NCBI RefSeq assembly: GCF_002632585.1
Contig: NZ_NIBV01000002.1
Location: 1,816,561 to 1,880,560, forward strand
Reading direction: 5' to 3'
Source of the DNA: Xenorhabdus szentirmaii DSM 16338
GTDB taxonomy: Bacteria; Pseudomonadota; Gammaproteobacteria; Enterobacterales; Enterobacteriaceae
Length of the DNA stretch: 64,000 nucleotides
The stretch's first letter is position 1, and every line of letters begins with the position of its first letter. The notes beneath the pieces were generated by a model. That model did no database searches. It had not been told where the DNA came from and saw only the letters and a program-made list of their open reading frames with translations. Positions 8,799-16,326 of the stretch are shown piece by piece. The translations under genes and the position numbers were made by a program.

Positions 8799-9755
8799 TT
8801 AAAACCGATTAAGACGCTCCATGTCCTCATTAGATAAAGCAACATCAACTGTTGCCAGTACTGTTTTTAATTGTTCGACACTATTAATACCCACCACAGG
8901 AGCAATTACACCAGGTCTTTGTAATAACCATGCTAAAGAAACTTGTGTACATGTTATTTTATTTTTTTCTGCAATTTCATGAATCAACGTTAAAATATCC
9001 CAATTTCTTTCATTATCATAAAGTGTTCTAACATCTTTTTCTCTGAGAGATCCATTACCTATATTTACCCGATCATATTTACCCGTTAAGAAACCTTTCG
9101 CCAATGGAACATAAGGCAACATACCAATTCCTTCTTCCTGACATAATCCCATTATCTCATTTTCATATTCGTTTTTTTCCAAAAGATTATACTTTCCTTG
9201 TACTGTTACATATGCAGCATAGCCACGTTTATCACATAAGCCTAAAGATTTCATTATCCTCCATGCTGAAAAATTAGAACATCCTATATAACGTATTAAT
9301 CCCCTTCTAACTAAATTATCCAAAGCATTAAGTGTTTCTTCCATTGGTACATCAAAATAATCATCATGTACCTGATAAAGATCGATATAATCAGTATTTA
9401 ATCGATTAAGTGACTGTTCAACAGCTCTGATAATGTATTTTCTTGAAATACTTTCATTATTTGGTTTAATCCCCATTGGGGCTGAAAATTTTGTGGCTAT
9501 GATTAGATCATCCCGTTTGGAATAAGACTTTAACCACCTACCGATGAAATATTCTGATAATTCTCCTCCATGACTCCCATCCGCTAAATAAATAGGATAA
9601 CAATCAGCTGTATCAATAAAATTACCACCATTTTCAGTGAATACATTTAATATTTCACAGGCTCCGGCTTCATCCACCCATCGACCAAATTGCTGTGTAC
9701 CAAGGCATATACGTGAAACATAGGCTCCACTATTTCCAAGTGTTTTATATTTCAT
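8799..9755 (-). CDS. Aldo/keto reductase family oxidoreductase
   Basis: About 318 residues. The AKR tetrad is visible: Asp48 and Tyr53 (FIDTADCYP), Lys in IIATKFSAP and His in YQVHDDYFD. The C-terminal NADPH motif is also typical (SLAWLLQRPGVIAPVVGINSVEQL). These enzymes reduce carbonyls with NADPH in the cytoplasm, or run the reverse. The frame starts at 9767 overlapping the dioxygenase stop, but the ATG at 9755 has AGGAC five bases upstream and gives the usual MKYKTLGNSG start. Possible role: reducing a carbonyl made by the neighbouring dioxygenase (inference). Confidence 0.85.
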   Translation of the reverse strand: MKYKTLGNSGAYVSRICLGTQQFGRWVDEAGACEILNVFTENGGNFIDTADCYPIYLADGSHGGELSEYFIGRWLKSYSKRDDLIIATKFSAPMGIKPNNESISRKYIIRAVEQSLNRLNTDYIDLYQVHDDYFDVPMEETLNALDNLVRRGLIRYIGCSNFSAWRIMKSLGLCDKRGYAAYVTVQGKYNLLEKNEYENEIMGLCQEEGIGMLPYVPLAKGFLTGKYDRVNIGNGSLREKDVRTLYDNERNWDILTLIHEIAEKNKITCTQVSLAWLLQRPGVIAPVVGINSVEQLKTVLATVDVALSNEDMERLNRF

Positions 9756-9763
9756 ATTAGTCC

Positions 9764-10801
9764 TCATAAATCTAAATCATAATCAAAGCGTGGTCTTTTG
9801 CCATCTTGAGGCGTGATACCTCCTCGTCCCCCCTCACCTTCAGGGTGAACAGCAAGTTCAGAACGAATAGACCGGAAATGATCACATGCAAGCCACACTC
9901 TATACATTAATCTCTTTTTCGCTGAATCTTCATCGTCTTCAAATGCAGTCCGTGAATGCAGGAAAAGATAATTATTGAAAAAAAGCATATCTCCTTTTTC
10001 CAGCGGAGTAATCCAACAGAAATGAGATGATGTCGCTAACTCATCAAGATAATCGACAGCCTCTTGTAAGAGAGGAGGTACTTTTTCATTACGGGCAAAC
10101 GCTGCGGCAAACATATTAAATCTTAAATATCTAATACTGAGATCACCATTGCACTCGGAGAATACAGGTACATTATGTTCAGTGATTTCACTTGCTCCAG
10201 GAGGATGCTCATTCAAGCGATGATAAGGATAACCTGTATATAATGACGATAATAAATCAGGTTTTGTTCGTTTAATAGCTTCATGGAGTGCCAATGCACT
10301 AGCAAATTTACTATGACCACCATGTTTGGCTGGCCTGATACAAAGCATACAGACCACATCAGGTTGATCTGTATGCATAAATAACTCTTCTCTATTTCTA
10401 TAACCCCTTGCATCCGGGTCGATATGCGTCATATCTTCTACCCGGCCAAGCCTATCCCCCATTACACTCTGAGAAACCGGTTCTCCCATTAAGCGACAAA
10501 ACCGTAGAAAATATTCTCCTGATTCAGATTCATTCATTTCCGCAATAGGAACTCCCTTTAGTAAAACCATCCCACTACCATTCTTGAGGCGTTCATAAAT
10601 ATCTGTAGTTAATTTTTGTAATTCACTTTCGCTAGGATCGTTATCCACTTTTTCATCGAAATTATGTGTTATTTTATCAGATAATTCGGACATAATTTTT
10701 CTTGCACGAACTCCATTCACATGGATAACACATTGTGAATAGATTTCATTATTTGTTCTTGCACTAATTGACTTAAATATTTCATTTTTTTCACTTAGCA
10801 T
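9764..10801 (-). CDS. TauD/TfdA-type Fe(II)/2-oxoglutarate dioxygenase
   Basis: About 345 residues. The iron ligands are seen as HTD (LFMHTDQPDVV) and the distal His in NNYLFLHSRTAF, with Arg residues in RLMYRVWLA for 2-oxoglutarate. The N-terminal part (GMVLLKGVPIAEMNESES...FCRLMGEP) resembles clavaminate-synthase-like hydroxylases. Likely reaction: hydroxylation, desaturation or cyclisation of an amino-acid-like or peptide substrate. Start 10801 is preferred because AGGGGG lies seven bases upstream; the more upstream in-frame ATG at 10807 is too close. Neighbours: 97 bases after the small VOC gene, four-base overlap region with the reductase gene. Confidence 0.85.
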   Translation of the reverse strand: MLSEKNEIFKSISARTNNEIYSQCVIHVNGVRARKIMSELSDKITHNFDEKVDNDPSESELQKLTTDIYERLKNGSGMVLLKGVPIAEMNESESGEYFLRFCRLMGEPVSQSVMGDRLGRVEDMTHIDPDARGYRNREELFMHTDQPDVVCMLCIRPAKHGGHSKFASALALHEAIKRTKPDLLSSLYTGYPYHRLNEHPPGASEITEHNVPVFSECNGDLSIRYLRFNMFAAAFARNEKVPPLLQEAVDYLDELATSSHFCWITPLEKGDMLFFNNYLFLHSRTAFEDDEDSAKKRLMYRVWLACDHFRSIRSELAVHPEGEGGRGGITPQDGKRPRFDYDLDL

Positions 10802-10898
10802 TATCATGCCCCCTAACAAGCAATATTAGCTAAATAAATAAGATATATTCCATTCAGTACTTAAAGAGACTTTTATTTTATTTAAATTTTTCCCTTAT

Positions 10899-11312
10899 TC
10901 AAGGATCAATTCCACCACCATTGAACTCAGATATTTCTACTTTATAGCCATTAGGATCAAGAAAATAAATAGAACGAGAAGAATGATATTGAGTTATATC
11001 ACCATCAGGTAATTTTACATTATGATATTTCAATTTATGTAAAACAGAATCAAAATCATCAACAATAAAGCCGACATGGGTAATTTCCAATCCGGCATTT
11101 TCAATTCCAGCTCGATCAGTGTATTCATGCAAACACAAGTATAACTTGCTTTCATTTCCTAAGATAACCCATCTGACCATTCTTCTTAATCCCGCTTCCT
11201 TCTTTTTAAATCCAAAAATCTCTTCATAAAAACGTATGCTTTCATCAAGATTAGCTACTTCCATTTGGATATGATCAAAGCGAGTTACATTAATAGGCGT
11301 TATTGAATTCAT
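10899..11312 (-). CDS. VOC family (glyoxalase I fold) protein
   Basis: 137 residues with two VOC half-modules. Probable metal ligands are His in FDHIQMEVAN, His in ITHVGFIVDD and Glu in NGYKVEISEF, the H-H-E set of glyoxalase I and FosA. It lacks the cysteine pair of ArsI C-As lyases, so an ArsI assignment despite the nearby ArsH-like gene is not supported. AAGGAGATG precedes the ATG, which overlaps the TPR stop codon as ATGA. A tailoring enzyme or a self-resistance protein are both possible. Confidence 0.8.
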   Translation of the reverse strand: MNSITPINVTRFDHIQMEVANLDESIRFYEEIFGFKKKEAGLRRMVRWVILGNESKLYLCLHEYTDRAGIENAGLEITHVGFIVDDFDSVLHKLKYHNVKLPDGDITQYHSSRSIYFLDPNGYKVEISEFNGGGIDP

Positions 11313-12559
11313 ATTATCATCTCCTTATGTTTAGGTGTGAGAAAACCTTGTTCATCCCAACGATGAATAAAATCCAGAAAATATTCTTTAGAATCCAAAT
11401 CATATTTAGATGATATTTTATAACCGGACAATCCTGCTGAAATATTTGTTTCATCCATTGTTAAAACGTCTTTAAAACGATTAATTGCTTCTCCATGATT
11501 ACCAAGATATTCATGGCATACACCAATCATATACTCGTTAAAAGTCACTCTGGGAAGACCTATTTTTTTCGCATATTGATATTGTTCTAGTGCTTTAGCA
11601 TATTGATTTTGCTTAAGATATATTTCAGCAAGTTCTTGGTAGTTAACCGACCAGTATGGATCAAGTGTCACAAGCTCCATAGCATATTCTTCAGCAACAT
11701 CCCATTTTTGACTAACATACATCATTTCTTTAATGGAAGATTCTAATACCGTCTTTTTTGCTGTTTCTGCTAACACGGTTTCTAACGCATTCGCGGGTTC
11801 AAGAATATCCGCAAAATGTTGTGCTTTTAACATTAAAATGCGGGTTTCAGATGCATCGCTTATTGCAGCTGGTACCATGGCGTATGCTCGATAAAATGAT
11901 GATAGTGCTAGTTTTGCTTTGAATGTTTTGCGTCCGATAATCCTTTCTGCAATAGATTGACCACAGGATTTAAACCATTCATAGGTTAATAAGTCTATTG
12001 TCGCTGTTTTCAAATACCAAACTATAGCTAGAGATGCAGCTTCAAGTATATTTTCTTCAGATATTTTATTCGTTTCAATAATTTTCTTTATTCTTTCAAA
12101 TAAATCATTACAACTAATTTGTGGTTCTAAACGATTACGAATAATAAATAATGTAATTAAATAAGTTAATTTTTGTTCTGGTTGGAGCCTACCAGCATTT
12201 ATCGTCTCTAATATACTCTTAGCTAAATGATATCTTGCTGTTGTTATCAATGCCCGTGCTAAATTTAATTTTTGTATATCCGGCAAATAATCTTTCATAG
12301 AGAGAAGCCATTGCAAAGCATTACCAGAACCCATACAAGGATAATTAAAATTGATAACATCCAGATATGATATATGAGCAACTTCAGAAACTTCTTTTAG
12401 AAGTGAAAATTCCATTGCTTGAGTAATTACATACCCATTCATATCAAAGTTATGATTTGTTAAAGCCAGACAAATAGCTCTAGACCAGATACTTTCTTTA
12501 TTTTCGGTTCTATTATAATGCAGTGTTGCTTCTACTAAAGACTGAGATTCAGAATACAT
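11309..12559 (-). CDS. Tetratricopeptide-repeat protein, first enzyme-cluster gene
   Basis: About 416 residues, all alpha, no signal or membrane segment. C-terminal TPR units are recognisable (ELAEIYLKQNQYAKALEQYQYAKKIG and EYMIGVCHEYLGNHGEAINRFKDVLT); the N-terminal half is more diverged helical repeat. Start: ATG at 12559 with GGAG six bases upstream. It directly follows the hairpin after the 18-residue peptide gene. TPR solenoids bind short peptides, so it could present the peptide to the tailoring enzymes; alternatively it is a regulator. No specific family recognised beyond TPR. Confidence 0.7.
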   Translation of the reverse strand: MYSESQSLVEATLHYNRTENKESIWSRAICLALTNHNFDMNGYVITQAMEFSLLKEVSEVAHISYLDVINFNYPCMGSGNALQWLLSMKDYLPDIQKLNLARALITTARYHLAKSILETINAGRLQPEQKLTYLITLFIIRNRLEPQISCNDLFERIKKIIETNKISEENILEAASLAIVWYLKTATIDLLTYEWFKSCGQSIAERIIGRKTFKAKLALSSFYRAYAMVPAAISDASETRILMLKAQHFADILEPANALETVLAETAKKTVLESSIKEMMYVSQKWDVAEEYAMELVTLDPYWSVNYQELAEIYLKQNQYAKALEQYQYAKKIGLPRVTFNEYMIGVCHEYLGNHGEAINRFKDVLTMDETNISAGLSGYKISSKYDLDSKEYFLDFIHRWDEQGFLTPKHKEMII

Positions 12560-12597
12560 ATTATTCTCCAAAATTTGTATTTTTGCAGTCTCGTAGA

Positions 12598-12627
12598 AAC
12601 GGACGAATGCTTTGGCATTCGTCCGTT
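12598..12627 (-). terminator. Perfect 13-bp hairpin between peptide gene and operon
   Basis: AACGGACGAATGC (12598-12610) and GCATTCGTCCGTT (12615-12627) with a four-base loop form the strongest hairpin of the region. In the minus transcript it is followed only by TTTCT, so it probably is an attenuator or an mRNA-stability barrier giving excess peptide over enzymes, rather than a full stop. Confidence 0.75.
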
Positions 12628-12661
12628 CTAATCATTTATTTGCAATAATTAATTATATACA

Positions 12662-12718
12662 TTAGAAACAAAACATTGCTGGATTTATAGTTAAATCAAT
12701 ACTTATATAATTAATCAT
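12662..12718 (-). CDS. 18-residue candidate precursor peptide
   Basis: Too short for usual gene calling. The predicted product is MINYISIDLTINPAMFCF. The ATG has a strong ribosome site (GAGAGGAACTAAAT before ATG). It is the first frame of the minus operon; 34 bases after its stop begins the 13-bp hairpin, and the TPR gene starts 100 bases downstream. No signal peptide. Sequence features: polar/hydrophobic N-terminal part, central Asn-Pro, and a C-terminal Met-Phe-Cys-Phe. This layout (tiny ORF, hairpin, tailoring enzymes, exporter) is typical for ribosomal peptide natural products. The alternative is a leader peptide that controls the operon; it has no run of one amino acid that would suggest classic attenuation. 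Confidence 0.6.
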   Translation of the reverse strand: MINYISIDLTINPAMFCF

Positions 12719-12816
12719 ATTTAGTTCCTCTCTCAGTTTAGTGTATTTTTAAATATACCTATCACAATAACAATTAAATATATTTAAAATCGTTATTGAT
12801 GATAATTTTAAGATTA

Positions 12817-12844
12817 TGACTCTTAACATGTTTCATAAGAGTCA
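12817..12844. promoter_or_regulatory. Inverted repeat upstream of the peptide gene
   Basis: TGACTCTTA (12817-12825) and TAAGAGTCA (12836-12844) are perfect inverted arms with a ten-base spacer, about 100 bases upstream of the 18-residue peptide gene. The size suits a dimeric regulator. No regulator gene lies in the locus itself. Confidence 0.45.
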
Positions 12845-13445
12845 AACCAATCAAAACATATGGCTAAAATAATGTCAACTCTCCTCATCGAAATATGCAT
12901 ATAACAAAAATAAGCATCATAACCTATTTAAATCACCTAATAATTTAGAATTATTGAAAGTATGTTAAATTTATTTAATTTAATGCATAATTACTCATTT
13001 TTTATGATGGAACCAGAAGATTTAATAGAAAGTAAACTATGCATTAATAATTACACAATGATTTTAATAAAAATAATTTTTTAGAATAATAATGAATGGG
13101 AATGTTTAGCTGAAAAACATTCATCTAATGTGTGAATTATAAAAAAAGAAAGCAACAATCACCAAATAATTAAATATAAGAACACGATCAAATAAATTAA
13201 AAACATACGTTATAACTTCAATTAACTTATGAGTTAATAAAATAAGAAACTATTACATTTTACTTCTCCCATTACAAAAAATATGATGAGATTTAAACCA
13301 CATTTCTTATCCATCCAAATATTAAATAATCAGTGTTTCCGCTTAAATAGGCCTTTATGACAGGAACTGAAAATTATTTGGCTAAAAACAATAAACTTGA
13401 TTTCCCAAATAACAGCAACTTTTTTGTAAAGACAAAAATATCAGA
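12845..13445. other. AT-rich non-coding gap
   Basis: About 600 bases of very AT-rich sequence between the divergent peptide operon and the amidase gene. I see no gene, RNA or repeat here beyond short palindromic A/T runs. It must hold the amidase promoter and distal control sequence of the peptide operon. Base composition rises abruptly after 13,458. Confidence 0.6.
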
Positions 13446-13457
13446 CAGGAGTCAAAT

Positions 13458-14840
13458 GTGGATAAATTGCATTATCAGGATCTTCTGACAATCGGTCGGT
13501 GTATTCAATCACGGGAAATTTCGTCCAAAGAGGTGACGCAGCAGTTACTCAATCGCATCGAACAACTTGATCCTACATTGCATAGCTATTTCATTGTGAT
13601 GAGAGAATCAGCATTATCAGACTCTCAGCGAGCTGATGAAGAGATTGCGCGCGGCGATTTCCGTGGGCCATTGCACGGAGTTCCTATTGCTGTAAAGGAT
13701 CTACTTTGGACTAAAGGGGTGGTAACAATGCATGGTATGCCCCTGAATAGTCAATTTATTCCACCAGAGAATGCAACGATAGTTGAGCGCTTACTCACAG
13801 CAGGGGCTGTACTACTCGGAAAACTGACCCAAACTGAAGGCGCACTTTTAGATCACCATCCACAAATCACACCTCCAACAAACCCCTGGAATGATCAACT
13901 TTGGTCAGGAGCTTCCTCCAGTGGCTCAGGGGTGGCGACAGCGGCAGGCTTATGTTATGGCGCTATAGGAACAGATACCGGTGGATCTATCCGTTTTCCT
14001 TCTGCCATCAATGGCATCACGGGCATAAAACCAACCTGGGGACGAGTGAGTCGTTATGGCACGTTTGAATTGGCAGCCTCAATGGATCATTTTGGGCCGA
14101 TGGCCAGAAGCGTGGCCGATGCAACAGCTATGCTGCAAGCCATTGCCGGACGTGACCCGAATGATCCCACTTCCAGTACCCTTTATGTTCCTGATTATCT
14201 CGCACTGATGACTCGTGGTGTGCGCAATATGCGTATCGGCGTTGATGTTGTCTGGTCGCTTGATCGTGTCGATGAACCCACCCGTTCAGCACTGACCCAG
14301 GTACTCAATCATTTCATTGAATTAGGTGCTGAAGTGGTAGATATCACCATGCCGGACACAGATCAGGCCGCCCATGACTGGGAACCGATATGCGCGATTG
14401 AAACCGCGGTCGCGCATGAAAAGACATTCCCGGCCCTGAGGGCGCAATATGGTGCGGGTTTGGCGGAGCTATTAGATCTAGGGCATCGTGTTAATGCCCT
14501 TGATTATCAGAAAGTAAGGTTGAACCGGACAAATCTCAGGGGAAACATCAATGGAATTTTCGAAACCGTAGATGTTATCTTTTCACCCGTGGTCCCTGTG
14601 GCAGATTTGACTCATGAAGCAATGACGATTTTGGGGCAAGGTTATGACATCTCTCGTTATACCTGTGTATTCAATTTAACCGGAAATCCTTCCATCACAT
14701 TACCTTGTGGCAGAACAGAGTCAGGTACACCCATTGCTTTCCAGATCGTTGCACCACATTTTGATGAAATATCGATGATACAAGCAGGTTGGGCCTATCA
14801 GCAAGCCACACACTGGCACAAGCTACATCCACAGCGCTGA
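13458..14840 (+). CDS. Amidase signature family enzyme
   Basis: 460 residues. The Ser-cisSer-Lys triad is visible: Lys in GVPIAVKDLLWTKG, the cis-Ser in SGASSSGSGVATAAG and the nucleophile Ser in GTDTGGSIRFPSA. The fold hydrolyses C-N amide bonds (acyl amides, indoleacetamide, nylon-oligomer-like substrates); GatA is excluded by the absence of GatB/GatC. GTG start at 13458, supported by CAGGAG seven bases upstream; the ATG two bases earlier is out of frame. No signal peptide, so cytoplasmic. It stands alone between the AT-rich gap and the convergent defence-like operon. Natural substrate unknown. Confidence 0.9.
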   Translation: MDKLHYQDLLTIGRCIQSREISSKEVTQQLLNRIEQLDPTLHSYFIVMRESALSDSQRADEEIARGDFRGPLHGVPIAVKDLLWTKGVVTMHGMPLNSQFIPPENATIVERLLTAGAVLLGKLTQTEGALLDHHPQITPPTNPWNDQLWSGASSSGSGVATAAGLCYGAIGTDTGGSIRFPSAINGITGIKPTWGRVSRYGTFELAASMDHFGPMARSVADATAMLQAIAGRDPNDPTSSTLYVPDYLALMTRGVRNMRIGVDVVWSLDRVDEPTRSALTQVLNHFIELGAEVVDITMPDTDQAAHDWEPICAIETAVAHEKTFPALRAQYGAGLAELLDLGHRVNALDYQKVRLNRTNLRGNINGIFETVDVIFSPVVPVADLTHEAMTILGQGYDISRYTCVFNLTGNPSITLPCGRTESGTPIAFQIVAPHFDEISMIQAGWAYQQATHWHKLHPQR

Positions 14841-14858
14841 GTCATTTCAATACCCGCA

Positions 14859-14884
14859 GTCACCTGAGATGATTTTCAGGTGAC
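14859..14884. terminator. Hairpin between converging amidase and coiled-coil genes
   Basis: GTCACCTGA (14859-14867) pairs with TCAGGTGAC (14876-14884), loop GATGATTT. Confidence 0.5.
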
Positions 14885-14932
14885 GTTGCCTGAAGCGGTA
14901 TATAAAACTATATCCAAAATCCAAAACAATGC

Positions 14933-16318
14933 TTATCCCTTGAGCACCCGCGTTTTATTATGATTTACCACACGTTGCTGACGGGCAGCATCAACCCGCT
15001 CTCTGACTTTCATTTTTCCACTGCCGGGAGGCAATGCCCTATCAATAGTCAGTTCCGCGCCAGCTTTGGCCAGATTCTCCTGTAACTGATGGTGTTGGTG
15101 ACACCAGATAGCATCAACATCCCTATCCCGTGCAGTGTCTCTGTCTTCCGAAAACGCGACAGTTCTGACCTGAAAACGGGCGCTCTCTTCACCACCAGCC
15201 CCAAGCTCTAACCCATAATCCGGTGTTGATGGATGGGAAATGACTACCTGCCCGTCAGCCAACCATGCATTAACCGAATTTTCATTGACCTGATAACCCA
15301 ACCCACGCAACCCTTCCAACACGACATGACGGCGTTCGGCCGAGATAATGCGCTGTTCAATCCGGGTTATTGCATCATTAACTTGCTCCAGACCTGTGCT
15401 TATCTCAATGAGCGAACCTTTCTGTACAATGCTGTCCGCTTCACGGGCGATGGTGACTGCTTCTTCATCCTCCAGACTTTCTAATTCCGCGATCGCCACC
15501 GCCAATTGCGTCCGGAGATCTTGCAACTGCTGTTCCTGACGGATCTGTGTTGCCAATTCAAGAACCAGCGAATCCGCACTCAGTTGTTTTTGCACTTCAT
15601 CTTTCAGCGATAAAACGGTTTGATATTGCGATTGGTAGGGTGAAAGATCACGTTGGTTATCAAGGATGCCAAGTTTGATGATCATCGTGTCTATTTGTTC
15701 ATACATTGGCCCGGAATGAACGCCTGTTTTCGGGGCCGGTGCTATGGGTGCCTGCCATGCCTGTGGTGAATCAGCGTGTTGCTCTGCCAACAACGAAGAG
15801 AGTAATGCCGATTGTTCTTCTGTCAGGTGGGATTGCTCTTTATCGGCTTGCTCTGACAGTTGATGGAATAAAATGCTTTGCAGGTCAGTGTCATGATTCA
15901 ATGAGTGGCGGGTCGGCAACTTGTCTTGGAGAAGCTCAGTCAAAATTGCCAGGTTTTTGCTTCGATGATAGCGTTTTCGTGCTTCTTCGGCCTGTTCTTC
16001 CAGCAATGCTGCCTGTAGCAAGGGTATCTCTTCCTGAATATTTTGTGTAAATCTTTCAATACGGCGTTTCAGGGTATCAATTTCATTGGGCAACATAGAA
16101 ATGTCTTCCTGCTCCAGACGAAGCCTAAATTCCTGAAATTGCTGTAAGAATGATTGATTTTGCTGTGAGAACAACTGATTTCTGGCTTCATCCACTTCAG
16201 TAAGTTTTTGGCTGAGCTGCTGCCAGCGCTGATAAAATTTTTCTAATCTGGCATGTGCACGCCGGCATGCAATCAAATGTTGCTTTCTGATTTTGATCTT
16301 ATGTGCAGATGAACTCAT
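14933..16318 (-). CDS. Coiled-coil protein, last gene of the defence-like operon
   Basis: 461 residues, strongly charged and helical. Long heptad-type stretches cover about residues 15-175 and 215-320 (RLEKFYQRWQQLSQKLTEVD; ELESLEDEEAVTIAREADSI). The C-terminal 110 residues look globular, with SENSVNAWLADGQVVISHP and a basic tail (KMKVRERVDAARQQRVV). No enzyme motif is seen. It begins eight bases after the stop of the 2113-residue helicase fusion, so it is co-expressed and probably a structural or sensor subunit of that complex. No family recognised. Codon use and GC match the three genes upstream, unlike the AT-rich flanks. Confidence 0.75.
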   Translation of the reverse strand: MSSSAHKIKIRKQHLIACRRAHARLEKFYQRWQQLSQKLTEVDEARNQLFSQQNQSFLQQFQEFRLRLEQEDISMLPNEIDTLKRRIERFTQNIQEEIPLLQAALLEEQAEEARKRYHRSKNLAILTELLQDKLPTRHSLNHDTDLQSILFHQLSEQADKEQSHLTEEQSALLSSLLAEQHADSPQAWQAPIAPAPKTGVHSGPMYEQIDTMIIKLGILDNQRDLSPYQSQYQTVLSLKDEVQKQLSADSLVLELATQIRQEQQLQDLRTQLAVAIAELESLEDEEAVTIAREADSIVQKGSLIEISTGLEQVNDAITRIEQRIISAERRHVVLEGLRGLGYQVNENSVNAWLADGQVVISHPSTPDYGLELGAGGEESARFQVRTVAFSEDRDTARDRDVDAIWCHQHHQLQENLAKAGAELTIDRALPPGSGKMKVRERVDAARQQRVVNHNKTRVLKG

Positions 16319-16326
16319 AACATTTC

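Noticed and set aside
892..11312. Arsenic resistance or organoarsenical biosynthesis (ArsH-like plus VOC proteins)
   Set aside because: The VOC proteins lack the ArsI cysteine pair, and no ArsR, ArsB, ArsC or ArsM is present.
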